Of a stretch of 63,392 bases of DNA, positions 8,943 through 18,755 are shown piece by piece. The notes below the pieces were generated by a model, which worked only from the letters and a program-made list of their open reading frames with translations, was not told the DNA's origin and ran no database searches. Both the position numbers and the translations under genes were made by a program. The number at the start of each line of letters is the position of its first letter. Within the stretch, counting starts at the first letter, position 1. This DNA comes from Afifellaceae bacterium (GTDB taxonomy: Bacteria > Pseudomonadota > Alphaproteobacteria > Rhizobiales > Afifellaceae). The stretch spans positions 1 to 63,392 of the forward strand of contig JANQKG010000059.1 of the NCBI GenBank assembly GCA_028281235.1, read 5' to 3'.

Positions 8943-10454
8943 ATGATTCCGCATCTCAAAGCCGGGCTGAGATCGGCCCTTTTTGCGGCAGCCGTCACGT
9001 CGCTGACGCTGCCGGCGTTCGCCGAAACGGTGACATTCAGCTTTGTGCACACCAACGACATCGATCGCATCGAGGAATCGAAAGGCCGCGGCGGCTTCGC
9101 CAAGCTGGCGGCTGTTACCAACGCGGAGCGGGCGGAGGGACCCACCTTCCTCGTCCATTCCGGCGACACGCTGTCGCCCTCGCTTCTGTCCGGCATCGAC
9201 AAGGGCGCACACATCATCGACATCCTCAATCAGATGGATGTGGCGGTGATGTCGCCGGGCAACCACGAGTTCGATTTCGGCGCCGACACGTTCCGCACGC
9301 GCATGAGCCAGGCGACGTTCCCTGTCGTCACGTCGAATGTGCGCGAACCGGACGGCAGCCAGCCCGCCGATACGCTCGACACGACGATGGTCGATGTCGG
9401 CAGCGTGACGATCGGCTTCTACGGGCTAACCACGGCGGAGACGCCCGTGGTCTCCTCGCCCGGCGACCTCACGTTTGCTGACGAGGTGGAGACGGCACGC
9501 GCCAAGCAGGCGGAGTTGAAGGAGGCCGGCGCCGACTTCGTGGTGGCGGTGCTCCATTCCGGGTTCTCGGAGGACATGGAGCTGGTGCGCGAAGGGCTCG
9601 CCGACCTCATCCTCACCGGCCACGACGAGCATCTGCTGACCTATTACAACGGCCGCACGGCGATGGTGGAATCGCACAGCCAAGCCAATTACGTCGTCGT
9701 CACGACCATCACGCTCGACAAGACGGAAGATGACGGCCGCACCAAGGTCAGCTGGACGCCAGCGTTTGAGATTGTCGATACGATCAATGTGGAGCCCGAC
9801 GCCGACATCGCGGCAATCGTAAAGCGCTACACCGACAAGCTCGACGCGGAGCTGGCAATCGAAATCGGCACGACGGAAACACCGCTCGACAGCCGCCGTG
9901 CCTCCGTGCGCAGCCAGGAGACCGCCATCGGCAATCTGATCGCCGATGCCATGCGCGCGGCCGTTGACGCCGATGTGGCGCTCACCAATGGCGGCGGCAT
10001 TCGCGCCGACCGTGAATACGAGGCGGGATCCACGATCACCCGTGGCGACATCCTTGCGGAGCTGCCCTTCGGCAACAAAACGGTGAAGCTTGAGATGACC
10101 GGCTCGCAGATCCTGGAGGCCTTGGAGAACGGCTTCTCGCGCGTGGAGGACGTGTCGGGCCGCTTCCCGCACCTTTCGGGCATCATTGTGGAGGTCGATC
10201 TTAGCAAGCCTGCCGGCGAACGCGTGGCGTCAGTGATGGTCGGCGGTGCAGCGCTTGACGAGGGCAGCACTTATACGCTCGCCACCAACGACTTTTTGGC
10301 GCGCGGCGGCGACGGCTACAGCGTGTTCAAGGACGCGCCGAACCTGATCTCCGCAGTCAGCGCTCAGCTGATGGCGAGCCAAGTCATCGACTATGTGGCG
10401 GCCATGGGCACGGTTGCGCCGACGGTCGAGGGGCGGATCAAAACCGGCATGTGA
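8943..10454 (+). CDS. Secreted 5'-nucleotidase / UshA-like metallophosphoesterase with variant metal motif
   Basis: 503 residues with a Sec signal peptide (basic start, then FAAAVTSLTLPAFA-E). The calcineurin-like N-terminal domain shows HTNDIDRIEE, HSGDTLSPSLL, GNHEFDFGAD and GHDEHLLTYY; the C-terminal 5'-nucleotidase domain shows NLIADAMR, LTNGGGIRAD, ILAELPFGN and LATNDFLARGGDGY. The first motif has Asp where most family members have His (HTNDxH), a metal-ligand change. It probably hydrolyses nucleotides or related phosphomonoesters in the periplasm. Monocistronic by spacing (136 bp after carA). Confidence 0.88.
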   Translation: MIPHLKAGLRSALFAAAVTSLTLPAFAETVTFSFVHTNDIDRIEESKGRGGFAKLAAVTNAERAEGPTFLVHSGDTLSPSLLSGIDKGAHIIDILNQMDVAVMSPGNHEFDFGADTFRTRMSQATFPVVTSNVREPDGSQPADTLDTTMVDVGSVTIGFYGLTTAETPVVSSPGDLTFADEVETARAKQAELKEAGADFVVAVLHSGFSEDMELVREGLADLILTGHDEHLLTYYNGRTAMVESHSQANYVVVTTITLDKTEDDGRTKVSWTPAFEIVDTINVEPDADIAAIVKRYTDKLDAELAIEIGTTETPLDSRRASVRSQETAIGNLIADAMRAAVDADVALTNGGGIRADREYEAGSTITRGDILAELPFGNKTVKLEMTGSQILEALENGFSRVEDVSGRFPHLSGIIVEVDLSKPAGERVASVMVGGAALDEGSTYTLATNDFLARGGDGYSVFKDAPNLISAVSAQLMASQVIDYVAAMGTVAPTVEGRIKTGM

Positions 10455-10503
10455 GGCGCGGCGCACCAATATGGGGCGGTCGCTTTCAGTCAAGCGGCCG
10501 CCG

Positions 10504-10695
10504 CTAAACCCCTTCCGAAAATGTGTCGCAGGCCTTGATCGTTCCCGCTTTGAGGCCGCGGCGGAACCAATCGACCCGCTGCTCTGACGTCCCGTGGGTG
10601 AAGCTGTCGGGCACGACGTAGCCTTGCGCCCTCTTCTGCAATGTGTCGTCGCCGATCGCTGCCGCGGCGGTCAGCGCCTGGAGGCGCGCTGACAT
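10504..10695 (-). pseudogene. C-terminal remnant of a YpfJ-type neutral zinc metallopeptidase
   Basis: Sixty-three codons on the minus strand read [19 protein letters not shown], then [16 protein letters not shown] and CDTFSEG, the characteristic last ~60 residues of the neutral zinc metallopeptidase (YpfJ) family, whose full length is near 290-300 residues. The HExxH catalytic domain is absent: upstream on the minus strand the sequence turns into the leader of the XRE gene on the opposite strand. The most economical reading is a gene truncated by deletion or by rearrangement when the XRE gene arrived. The short frame is intact, so it may be a recent truncation. Confidence 0.75.
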
Positions 10696-10756
10696 TGCTT
10701 AGCCGTCACCCGATTGTCGTATTGGCGTGGCAGGTCTTCGCTCGGAGGAGCAGGGC

Positions 10757-11047
10757 ATGGATTCGCCTGAGTTCAAGGCTTGGCGCAAGTCACTCGGCCT
10801 CAAGCAAAAAGAGGCCGCGGAGAAGCTCGGCCTGAAGAAGCGGATGATCCAATATTACGAGACCGGACGCCGCGGCTCCAAGAAGGTTGTGATCCCCAAG
10901 ACCGTCGAACTCGCCTGCTATGCGCTGTCCATCGGCGTGGAAGGCTTTGACGGCACGTCCACCAAACAGGCATCGGCGGCAACGCCGCACCGCGACGACA
11001 AAGCGGGCGATAAGAAGTCGAGCGTGCGCAGCCAGCAAGCGGCTTAG
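10757..11047 (+). CDS. XRE-family helix-turn-helix protein
   Basis: 96 residues from ATG 10757, with GGAGGAG six bases upstream (a GTG ten codons earlier is in frame but poor). The N-terminal domain (FKAWRKSLGLKQKEAAEKLG, then LKKRMIQYYETGRR) is a Cro/CI-type helix-turn-helix; the remainder (KKVVIPKTVELACYALSIG) completes the fold and is followed by a polar, probably disordered tail. It presumably binds DNA. It stands alone between a truncated metallopeptidase and a repeat-filled spacer, so it offers no operon context. Confidence 0.85.
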   Translation: MDSPEFKAWRKSLGLKQKEAAEKLGLKKRMIQYYETGRRGSKKVVIPKTVELACYALSIGVEGFDGTSTKQASAATPHRDDKAGDKKSSVRSQQAA

Positions 11048-11082
11048 CAGAGAATAGGATCAACGCAGCGCCGCGCGGGCAA

Positions 11083-11121
11083 CGTAGCCCGCATAGAGCG
11101 TGAGCGAAATGCGGGAGACGC
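11083..11121. repeat. REP-like palindromic intergenic repeat (CGTAGCCCGCAT type)
   Basis: GTAGCCCGCATAGAGCG pairs with the GCGAAATGCGGGAGACGC that follows (CCCGCAT...ATGCGGG). Sequences of this design are common dispersed repeats in proteobacterial genomes. It is the first of three different repeat types in the 316-bp spacer between the XRE gene and the alcohol dehydrogenase; no gene was found there. Confidence 0.7.
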
Positions 11122-11150
11122 CCACAGTTTAGGCGGTGGCGTGCTGGCTC

Positions 11151-11212
11151 GGCCCCCTCACCCGGCCGCTGGCGCGGCCGACCTCTCCCCGGAGGGGAGA
11201 GGTGTCTCAACG
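11151..11212. repeat. GC-rich palindromic repeat, CTCACCCGGCCGCTGGCGCGGCCG / CTCTCCCC-GGGGAGAG type
   Basis: Composite of CGGCCGCTGGCGCGGCCG and CCTCTCCCCGGAGGGGAGAGG. A near-identical copy is at 56868-56920, with diverged relatives at 50700-50870 and 56795-56850. It is a dispersed intergenic palindrome; the unit could form two adjacent stem-loops in RNA. Confidence 0.75.
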
Positions 11213-11309
11213 CCGGTCGCACCTCAATGTCTGGTGTTCATGGGCCCGGTCTCGGCCTGACGGCCGAACCGGGATGACAATCGAGAGGTTTGTTCGCGGT
11301 CGTGAGGTT

Positions 11310-11343
11310 CCCCGGATTGCGCTCCCCTCCATCCGGGCTACGC
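11310..11343. repeat. CCCGGATTGCGC-type dispersed repeat
   Basis: A 34-bp palindromic element with CCCCGGATTGCGC at one end and ATCCGGGCTACGC at the other. A copy differing at two positions lies inside the histidine kinase coding sequence at 58987-59020, where it is translated in frame. Confidence 0.75.
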
Positions 11344-11363
11344 AATCCACGTCGCCGCCAAAG

Positions 11364-12341
11364 CTAGCCGGGCGCCACCTCAATCACCACGCTGCCTGTC
11401 TTGCGCCCGGTGTCGACATAGGCGTGTGCCGCGGCGATTTCCTCCAGCGGATAGGTGCGGTCGATGACCGGCTTGAGCGCCCCCTCCTCGGCGAGCCGCA
11501 TGAGGTAATCGAACGGCCGTTCGCCGAAGACCGGATCGGACGCATTCGCCACGCCGCCGATCACTTGGCTGCGGAGCGCTGCCTCGATCATCTGCGGCAG
11601 GTTGCCATTGATCATCAGAAACCGCCCCTCCGGCTTCAGCGATCCCTTCACCCGCGAAAACGGCGCGTTGCCGACCGTATCCATGATGACGTCGTATGTC
11701 GCGCCGCTCTTGGCGAAGTCTTCGGTCGCGTAGTCGATCACATGGTCGGCGCCGAGCGACGTGACGAGCTCTAGATTCGCCGCGCTGCAAACGCCCGTCA
11801 CCTGTGCGCCGTGATGCTTGGCAATCTGCACAGCGGCCGTTCCCACCGCGCCGGACGCGCCGTTGATCAGCACGGTCTCGCCGCTCTTCAACCCAGCCCG
11901 CGAGAAGAAGTCCGCTGCCGTGGAGCCGCCGAAGCTTAGCGAGACGGCTTCGGCATAAGTCAAGCTCTCAGGCTTGTGCACCAGCGCCCCATCCTCCGGC
12001 AGGCACCTGTATTCGGCGTGGCAGCCGAGCGTGAAGTCGCCGGCCCCGACCACGCAATCGCCGGGCTTGAACCGCGTCGCGGCGCCGCCGACAGCCTCCA
12101 CCTCGCCGGCGAGATCGAAGCCGAGGATTGGCTGCTTGAGCCGGAAGAAGCCCATGGAGAGCCGCACCACGATACCAAGCCCGAGCGGAACACGGAGCGC
12201 GCGCACCCGCGCGTCGCCTGAATTGACGGTTGTGGCGTGGATCTTGATGAGGACTTCGTTGTCCTTCGGCTCCGGCTTCGGCACATCGACGATCTTCAGG
12301 ACCTCCGGCCCCCCATAGCGCTCGCAGATCACCGCCCGCAT
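11364..12341 (-). CDS. NAD(P)-dependent zinc-type alcohol dehydrogenase / quinone oxidoreductase family protein
   Basis: 325 residues of the medium-chain dehydrogenase/reductase fold. The N-terminal GroES-like domain (MRAVICERYGGPEVLKIVDV, then LIKIHATTVNSGDARVRALR) lacks the usual zinc-ligand Cys and His cluster, as in quinone oxidoreductases. The NAD(P)-binding Rossmann motif is VLINGASGAVGTAAVQIAKH near residue 150, and the C-terminus (IDRTYPLEEIAAAHAYVDTG, then KTGSVVIEV) is standard for the group. Substrate cannot be predicted. It is isolated from its neighbours. Confidence 0.85.
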   Translation of the reverse strand: MRAVICERYGGPEVLKIVDVPKPEPKDNEVLIKIHATTVNSGDARVRALRVPLGLGIVVRLSMGFFRLKQPILGFDLAGEVEAVGGAATRFKPGDCVVGAGDFTLGCHAEYRCLPEDGALVHKPESLTYAEAVSLSFGGSTAADFFSRAGLKSGETVLINGASGAVGTAAVQIAKHHGAQVTGVCSAANLELVTSLGADHVIDYATEDFAKSGATYDVIMDTVGNAPFSRVKGSLKPEGRFLMINGNLPQMIEAALRSQVIGGVANASDPVFGERPFDYLMRLAEEGALKPVIDRTYPLEEIAAAHAYVDTGRKTGSVVIEVAPG

Positions 12342-12414
12342 GCCTGTCTCCGTTGTGGTTTGATGCCCGGCCGAGATTAGACGGTGTAGCCACCTGCCGG
12401 CACACCCCTACTTC

Positions 12415-13554
12415 CTAAGGGTGTTGGATCCGTGGGCTGCTGGTCATGAGCATGTCGAGTCCGAACACGACATTCTGACTGGGAGCCACAAAGATGGTTC
12501 TCTCAAATTCTCCGCGACTAACTTCGACGGTGTTTCCGAAAAGGGAAAACTCCGCCACGTCGATCGCAGCAGCGCTCATCGCTCCTGCGAAACTCCGACC
12601 GACGGATGCGTCGGTGCCTGGCCGCCTCTGAAGTTCCGCATAGGGGGTCAACTCACCGATTTCGTCGATGATTGGGACACCGTCGATGATAGGCACACCG
12701 AATGTGCGACGAAGCTTGTCACATATCTCTACGTTCGATCCTTCCGACTGGCATGCGCTGCCAGTAACGACTCCGAAGACACTGGGATCGACGAGACGGA
12801 GAAGATTCAGGATGGGTTCGCGCTTTTCGGGCGATTCGATCATAATCCTCGATACACCATCCCAATCCTCCGAGCTCTCCGTGATGAACATGCGCTCTTC
12901 GTCAGGCAGATCCGACAACGACGCGACGGTCATCAAGTAGCCGAGGTAGAGGGCGTTATCGTCAGCCAGCCCCGGGACCGCCGATGAGAACTGGTGAGAC
13001 CAGCGATGACGCCAGAGCAGCAAATACGACCGTATGGGCGATGACGAGCGCTTAGTCGAGAATCCAACAAACCCGACCCGAGACTTGGGGGCACTCAGGC
13101 TCAGATCCGAGAAGTATTGTTCCATGCTGGTGGGAGTCGTCGCGTTGTCGATCAAGTATGTCGCTGGAAAGTATCCCGGCTCGTGTTCCACGCGGCCGCC
13201 GCTGCTGCCGCAGAGGTTTGGGAAGCCCACGACGACGGCACCACCATCGCCAAGCCGTTGTGCCGCAGCGGGGCTGCCTCTCATCCGGTACGGACGACCT
13301 TCGGATGGAAGCCCTGTGATAAAAAGCGGACTGCGCTCGCATTCCAGCAGACCTGTGACGGTGACCGCCTCGCCGTCCACGACCAGCTCGGTCGTGTGCA
13401 GGGTGTAGGTGTAGCGCGGGATGTCCACGAGGCCGTAGAGCACATAGCCGATCACCAGCAGCACGACGGTCACGATCCAGCGCTTCCGCCGCGCGAAGAA
13501 TGATCGCTTGCGCTGCTGCGGCGTGGGTGCACGCATATTGGATACGTCGCTCAT
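12415..13554 (-). CDS. Membrane-anchored hypothetical protein, paralog A
   Basis: 379 residues: a basic cytoplasmic N-terminus (KRSFFARRKRW), a single membrane segment (IVTVVLLVIGYVLYGLV, about residues 27-43) and a large extracytoplasmic region with several Cys. The sequence contains the internal duplication GVPIIDGVPIIDE. The next upstream gene (13653-14948) shares the same anchor and a comparable core: VDGEAVTVTGLLEC, LGDGGAVVVGFPNLC and TTPTSMEQYFSDLS here correspond to FDGSPYTIDEWIAC, TADGGALFVRTPDLC and DSPTQVEAYLSEIY there. No known domain recognised. The pair is 98 bp apart on the same strand and may form an operon. Confidence 0.75.
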   Translation of the reverse strand: MSDVSNMRAPTPQQRKRSFFARRKRWIVTVVLLVIGYVLYGLVDIPRYTYTLHTTELVVDGEAVTVTGLLECERSPLFITGLPSEGRPYRMRGSPAAAQRLGDGGAVVVGFPNLCGSSGGRVEHEPGYFPATYLIDNATTPTSMEQYFSDLSLSAPKSRVGFVGFSTKRSSSPIRSYLLLWRHRWSHQFSSAVPGLADDNALYLGYLMTVASLSDLPDEERMFITESSEDWDGVSRIMIESPEKREPILNLLRLVDPSVFGVVTGSACQSEGSNVEICDKLRRTFGVPIIDGVPIIDEIGELTPYAELQRRPGTDASVGRSFAGAMSAAAIDVAEFSLFGNTVEVSRGEFERTIFVAPSQNVVFGLDMLMTSSPRIQHP

Positions 13555-13652
13555 ACTGCCTGGCGCATCGCTGCGTCGTATGCTCCCGAAGCCATGCGGG
13601 CATATGTTGCAGTGTCGATGCTCGAAGTGGTCATCGGGGTCTCCTCAAGGGC

Positions 13653-14948
13653 TCAAAGGTCAATGGTCACGATCACCCACCAGAAGGTTCTGGTCGACGG
13701 GTCGTACCAGCCGGCAGCTTCGCCATATGGAAGGGGTATGTCCTGGCCCCGCACGTCCAGGACCTTGGGCGGAAACGGGCGCGGATAATACCTGAAGAAG
13801 TAGACGCCGGGCTCGCCTTCGATGAGCGTGCAGCGGGTGTCCTCGCAGAGGATCGGCAGAACCATGTCGAAGCGGCGCAGGTTCCGGCACGTGTCGCCGG
13901 ACACCGGAGCCAGCATGCTGGCGCAATTCCCCGCCTCCGTCTCTTCAAGGCGTGGAATGCCGAAACCGCTCCGATAGGCTGTCCCGAGCTGGCCATCAAT
14001 ATCGTAGAGCGACGGCCTGTCCAGATGCTCGATGATGGTCTCGGACTTGACGCCGTGCTCTCGCCAGAATTCCAAGGTCACCGGCGTGAGCCGGTCGTCG
14101 GGGGCCTCCTCGACGAAGGCCACAAGACCCGGCGAGAGCTGCCATTCCTCCTCGACATAAGGAAACGCGCCATAGCCGCCGAAGCAGAGGTGTTTGGCTC
14201 TCACTTCCAGCGGATAGTTGATCGCATACGGCCGGATGAGTTCGCAGGGATCGAACGGATCGGGGATCTTCGTTCCGAAATCCACCACCTCCACGCCCGC
14301 CGGCGGCTCCAGGGCGGCGGAGCCGAACGCGACATCCTCAATCGTCAGGCGGCGGTCCGGCCGCATGTAGTAGATTTCCGAGAGGTAGGCCTCCACCTGC
14401 GTCGGCGAATCGGCATCGTCAAACCAGAAGAATTCCGGCAGATGATTCGCCGGGGCGCCCACCTCCGAAAGCGGCGGCGTGTCGGGCTCGCCCGCCTCCA
14501 GCGCCTTGTGGCGCGCCCATATCGGCCGGCAGAGGTCCGGCGTCCTGACGAACAGCGCCCCCCCATCCGCCGTGCGCACGCCGACAGCTTGAACGGATCG
14601 GTAGTAGCCCCAATGCTCTCCGCTGCTCGGCGAGTAGAAGGTCTTGGTGTTGCAGGCGATCCATTCGTCGATCGTGTAGGGACTGCCGTCGAAGATCACG
14701 TCGGCCTTCACGCGATAGAAGAAGCGCGGCGGCTCCGGCGGCCCCTCCAGCGCAACGACCGTCTCCTCGATGACCGGCACTGCGAACCAGCCGTAAAGCG
14801 CCAGCCCCGCAAGCAGCACAACGGTCACGATCCAGCGCTTGCGCCGCGCGAAGAACGAGCGCTTGCGCTGCTGCGGTGGGCGCGCACCATCCCCCGGCAC
14901 ATGCCCGGCCTCAGAGCCTTTCGGTGATTCGCCTCCCGAAACCGTCAC
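13653..14948 (-). CDS. Membrane-anchored hypothetical protein, paralog B
   Basis: 431 residues from GTG 14948, chosen because AAAGGAG lies nine bases upstream; a GTG at 14999 would add 17 residues. A Pro-rich basic lead-in precedes 22 residues (PQQRKRSF to VTVVLL) identical to paralog A, followed by the single membrane segment and an extracytoplasmic domain with about eight Cys, which may be disulfide-bonded. The C-terminus is aromatic-rich (VYFFRYYPRPFPPKV, TRTFWWVIVTI). No family recognised. Upstream of paralog A on the same strand. Confidence 0.75.
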   Translation of the reverse strand: MTVSGGESPKGSEAGHVPGDGARPPQQRKRSFFARRKRWIVTVVLLAGLALYGWFAVPVIEETVVALEGPPEPPRFFYRVKADVIFDGSPYTIDEWIACNTKTFYSPSSGEHWGYYRSVQAVGVRTADGGALFVRTPDLCRPIWARHKALEAGEPDTPPLSEVGAPANHLPEFFWFDDADSPTQVEAYLSEIYYMRPDRRLTIEDVAFGSAALEPPAGVEVVDFGTKIPDPFDPCELIRPYAINYPLEVRAKHLCFGGYGAFPYVEEEWQLSPGLVAFVEEAPDDRLTPVTLEFWREHGVKSETIIEHLDRPSLYDIDGQLGTAYRSGFGIPRLEETEAGNCASMLAPVSGDTCRNLRRFDMVLPILCEDTRCTLIEGEPGVYFFRYYPRPFPPKVLDVRGQDIPLPYGEAAGWYDPSTRTFWWVIVTIDL

Positions 14949-15239
14949 GCCCCGCCGCTCCTTTGGCGCGTTCAGTCCTCGCTCAGTCCTCACCGTCACA
15001 GGTTGCAGGAGCGCGTGTCATGGTCAATTGCGAAGCGAGCCTGTCGCTAAGGATTCCCAAATCTCGGGACCAGCCGACCCTTTGCTTGCCGCATGCGGCA
15101 ATTCGGAGCGCCCGTTTGCGCCGCCTGAGGGTTACGCGCTTCCGGCTGTTCCCCTATAAGGCCGACCTGACCTGAAACCCTGAAGAATCGGGCCCCGGGC
15201 GGTGCTGCCGCGCCGGGGTTTTGCACGGAACGCGACACG

Positions 15240-18200
15240 ATGCCCAAACGCACTGACATCGACACCGTTCTCATCATCGGCGCCGGGCCGATCGTCATCG
15301 GCCAAGCCTGCGAGTTCGACTATTCCGGCACGCAGGCCTGCAAGGCGCTGAAGGCGGAAGGCTATCGCATCGTCCTGGTCAACTCCAATCCGGCGACGAT
15401 CATGACCGACCCGGAGCTGGCCGACGCGACCTATATCGAGCCGATTACGCCGGAGATCGTCGCCAAGATCATCGAGAAGGAGCGCGCCGAGCGACCTGAC
15501 GAGAAGCTTGTGCTGCTCCCCACCATGGGCGGGCAGACGGCGCTCAATACGGCGCTTTCGCTGAGGCGCATGGGCGTCTTGGAAAAATTCGGCGTGGAGA
15601 TGATCGGCGCCACGGCCGAGGCGATCGACAAGGCGGAGGATCGCGAGTTGTTCCGCAAGACGATGGACAAGATCGGCCTGGCGACGCCGCGGGCGACCTT
15701 CGTCAACACGTCGGAGCTGAAGAAGCGGTTCCGCGAAGAATATGAGACGCGGATGGCGGCAATCGACCGCGACTTTCCTGATGGCCCGGCGCGGACGAAG
15801 GCGCTGGCCGGGTTTCATGCAGATTGGAATGCCGGCGAGCGGCTCAGGCGCGACGAGCACCGGCTGACGGCGCAGCTCCAGGCGCTGCGCGCCGTGCAAG
15901 CAACCGGACTGCCGGCGATTATCCGGCCCTCCTTCACGCTTGGCGGCACGGGGGGCGGCATCGCCTACACGCTCGACGAGCTCTACGACGTCGTGCTCGG
16001 CGGCCTCGATGCTTCGCCCACGCATGAGGTGGCGATCGAAGAATCGGTGCTCGGCTGGAAAGAGTACGAGGTGGAGGTCGTCCGCGACCGGGACGACAAT
16101 TGCATCATCGTCTGCGCCATTGAGAACGTCGACCCGATGGGCGTGCATACCGGCGATTCCATGACGGTCGCACCGGCGCTGACGCTCACCGATAAAGAAT
16201 ATCAGCTGATGCGCGACGCCTCCATCGCGGTGCTGCGTGAGATCGGCGTGGAGACCGGCGGTTCCAACGTCCAGTTCGCGATCAACCCGGATAATGGGCG
16301 TCTGGTGGTGATTGAGATGAACCCGCGCGTGTCGCGGTCGTCGGCTCTTGCCTCCAAGGCGACCGGCTTCCCAATCGCCAAGGTCGCAGCGCGGCTTGCC
16401 GTCGGCTACACGCTCGACGAATTGGAGAACGACATCACGCACGGCGCCATGCCGGCGTCGTTTGAGCCGACGATCGATTACGTCGTCACCAAGATCCCGC
16501 GCTTCACGTTCGAAAAGTTTCCCGGCGCCGATTCGGTGCTGACCACGTCGATGAAGTCGGTCGGCGAGGTCATGGCCATCGGCCGCACGTTCGCCGAATC
16601 GCTGCAAAAGGCGCTGCGCGGTCTGGAGACGGGTCTCTCAGGCCTCGACGAGGTAGACATTCCCGATCTCGGCCTGGGCGATGATGAGAACGCGGTACGC
16701 GCCGCGCTCGCGACGCCGCGCCCGGACCGCATTCTGACGGTCGCGGAAGCGCTGAGGCGTGGCTTCGACCTTGAGCTGGTCTACCAATCCTGCCGCATCG
16801 ACCATTGGTTCCTGCGCGAGATCAAGCGCATTGTGGATTGTGAGGCACGCATCCTTGAGCATGGCCTGCCGGACAGCGCCAAGCTCATGCGGCAGATCAA
16901 GGCGCTCGGTCTGTCCGACGCGCGGCTTGCGAAGCTCGCCGGCGTCAGCGAAGGCGATGTCCGGGCCCATCGTCGCCGGCTTGAGGTGAGCCCCGTCTAC
17001 AAGCGCGTCGACACCTGCGCGGCGGAGTTTGCCGCGCCGACGGCCTATATGTACTCCACCTATGAGGTGCCGTTCGGCGATGCGCTTGAGGACGAGGCGC
17101 AGCCTTCGGAGAAGCGCAAGGTCATTATCCTCGGCGGTGGGCCGAACCGTGTCGGGCAGGGCATCGAGTTTGACTATTGCTGCTGCCATGCGGCCTTCGC
17201 GCTCGACGAGGCGGGCTTTGAATCGATCATGATCAATTGCAATCCGGAGACCGTGTCGACCGATTACGACACATCCGACCGCCTCTATTTCGAGCCGCTG
17301 ACGGCCGAAGACGTCCTGGAGATCGTGCACGTCGAGCAATCGCGCGGCAGCCTGCTCGGCGTGATCGTTCAGTTCGGCGGGCAGACGCCGCTCGGTCTGG
17401 CGCATGCTTTGCAGCAGGCGAATGTCCCGATCCTCGGCACGTCGCCCGACATGATCGATCTGGCGGAAGACCGCGACCGCTTCAAGTCGCTGCTCGACCG
17501 GCTGGGCCTGCGGCAGCCGAAGAACGACATCGCCCGCTCGGTGGAGGAAGCGCGCACCGTGGCGGAGCGCATCGGCTATCCTTTGGTGATCCGTCCCTCC
17601 TACGTGCTGGGCGGCCGCGCCATGGAGATCGTCCGCGATCCGGGCCAGCTGGAACGCTACATCAAGGATGCTGTTGTCGTGTCGGGCACCTCACCCGTCC
17701 TGATCGATTCCTATCTCTCCGATGCGACCGAGGTCGATGTCGACGCGTTGTCGGACGGCACGGACGTCTTCATCTGCGGCGTCATGGAGCATATCGAGGA
17801 AGCTGGGATTCATTCCGGCGATTCCGCCTGCTCGCTACCGCCGCACTCCTTGGCGGCGGAGACGATCGCGGAGATCGAGCGCCAGACAATCGAGCTTGCC
17901 AAGGCGCTTGAAGTCGGCGGCCTGATGAACGTGCAATATGCGGTGAAGGACGGCGAGATCTATGTGCTTGAGGTGAATCCGCGCGCCTCGCGTACTGTGC
18001 CCTTCGTCGCCAAGGCCATCGGCCTGCCGATCGCCAAGATCGCCGCCAAGGTCATGGCCGGCGCACGGCTGAAGGACTTCGGTCTAACGCCGCCGAGCCC
18101 GCGCCAGATCGCCATCAAGGAGGCGGTGTTTCCCTTCGCCCGCTTCCCGCATGTCGACACTGTGCTCGGCCCGGAAATGAAGTCGACCGGCGAGGTGATG

Positions 18201-18671
18201 GGCATCGACGCCGCCTTTCCGGTGGCCTTCGCCAAGAGCCAGATCGGCGCCGGGACGAAGCTGCCGACCGGCGGCACGGTGTTCGTGTCGGTACGTGACG
18301 CCGACAAGCCGCGGGTCGTGGAGACGATCCGCCGGCTCGTCGATCTCGGCTTCCGGATCATCGCCACAGGCGGAACCCAGCAATTTCTGAGGGATCAGAA
18401 CATCCCCTGCGCGAAGATCAACAAGGTGCTTGAAGGCCGGCCACATATTGTGGATGCTATCAAGAACGGCGAGGTTCAGCTGGTGATCAACACCACTGAA
18501 GGGGCGCAGGCCCTGTCCGACAGCCGTTCTCTCAGGCGCGAAGCGCTTCTAAACAAGGTTCCGTATTCTACAACCCTTGCGGGTGCAAGTGCGGCAGCCC
18601 TTGGCATTGAGGCGTTGCTCAGCGGTCAGCTTGAAGTCCGGCCGCTACAATCCTACTTTGAAGCAGCCTGA
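15240..18671 (+). CDS. carB: Carbamoyl-phosphate synthase large subunit CarB
   Basis: 1143 residues with two homologous ATP-grasp halves. The first opens with [20 protein letters not shown] and the second with [19 protein letters not shown]; the metal and ATP motifs are repeated ([20 protein letters not shown] and [20 protein letters not shown]). The C-terminal MGS-like allosteric domain ends the protein ([18 protein letters not shown]). It is about 70 residues longer than E. coli CarB because of an insertion near residues 160-215 (FREEYETRM...[11 protein letters not shown]), which is usual in alphaproteobacteria. It makes carbamoyl phosphate from bicarbonate, ATP and CarA-derived ammonia. 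Confidence 0.97.
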   Translation: MPKRTDIDTVLIIGAGPIVIGQACEFDYSGTQACKALKAEGYRIVLVNSNPATIMTDPELADATYIEPITPEIVAKIIEKERAERPDEKLVLLPTMGGQTALNTALSLRRMGVLEKFGVEMIGATAEAIDKAEDRELFRKTMDKIGLATPRATFVNTSELKKRFREEYETRMAAIDRDFPDGPARTKALAGFHADWNAGERLRRDEHRLTAQLQALRAVQATGLPAIIRPSFTLGGTGGGIAYTLDELYDVVLGGLDASPTHEVAIEESVLGWKEYEVEVVRDRDDNCIIVCAIENVDPMGVHTGDSMTVAPALTLTDKEYQLMRDASIAVLREIGVETGGSNVQFAINPDNGRLVVIEMNPRVSRSSALASKATGFPIAKVAARLAVGYTLDELENDITHGAMPASFEPTIDYVVTKIPRFTFEKFPGADSVLTTSMKSVGEVMAIGRTFAESLQKALRGLETGLSGLDEVDIPDLGLGDDENAVRAALATPRPDRILTVAEALRRGFDLELVYQSCRIDHWFLREIKRIVDCEARILEHGLPDSAKLMRQIKALGLSDARLAKLAGVSEGDVRAHRRRLEVSPVYKRVDTCAAEFAAPTAYMYSTYEVPFGDALEDEAQPSEKRKVIILGGGPNRVGQGIEFDYCCCHAAFALDEAGFESIMINCNPETVSTDYDTSDRLYFEPLTAEDVLEIVHVEQSRGSLLGVIVQFGGQTPLGLAHALQQANVPILGTSPDMIDLAEDRDRFKSLLDRLGLRQPKNDIARSVEEARTVAERIGYPLVIRPSYVLGGRAMEIVRDPGQLERYIKDAVVVSGTSPVLIDSYLSDATEVDVDALSDGTDVFICGVMEHIEEAGIHSGDSACSLPPHSLAAETIAEIERQTIELAKALEVGGLMNVQYAVKDGEIYVLEVNPRASRTVPFVAKAIGLPIAKIAAKVMAGARLKDFGLTPPSPRQIAIKEAVFPFARFPHVDTVLGPEMKSTGEVMGIDAAFPVAFAKSQIGAGTKLPTGGTVFVSVRDADKPRVVETIRRLVDLGFRIIATGGTQQFLRDQNIPCAKINKVLEGRPHIVDAIKNGEVQLVINTTEGAQALSDSRSLRREALLNKVPYSTTLAGASAAALGIEALLSGQLEVRPLQSYFEAA

Positions 18672-18686
18672 GAGAAACAAGTACGG

Positions 18687-18720
18687 GGTGTTCCGTTTCC
18701 GCGGAATGCCCTGGTTTTTT
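18687..18720 (+). terminator. Rho-independent terminator after carB
   Basis: GGTGTTCCG (18687-18695) pairs with CGGAATGCC (18702-18710) over nine base pairs including two G-U pairs; the T-run TTTTTT follows at 18715-18720. A second GC-rich hairpin (TGCCCCGG/CCGGGGCA, 18723-18743) lies between this T-run and the greA ribosome binding site and has no T-run of its own. Confidence 0.7.
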
Positions 18721-18755
18721 GTTGCCCCGGCAGGACCGGGGCATTGGAGGTTGGG

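Noticed and set aside
18721-18744. Second terminator between carB and greA
   Set aside because: The TGCCCCGG/CCGGGGCA stem has its T-run before, not after, it on the plus strand, and it directly precedes the greA ribosome binding site; termination there would block greA.
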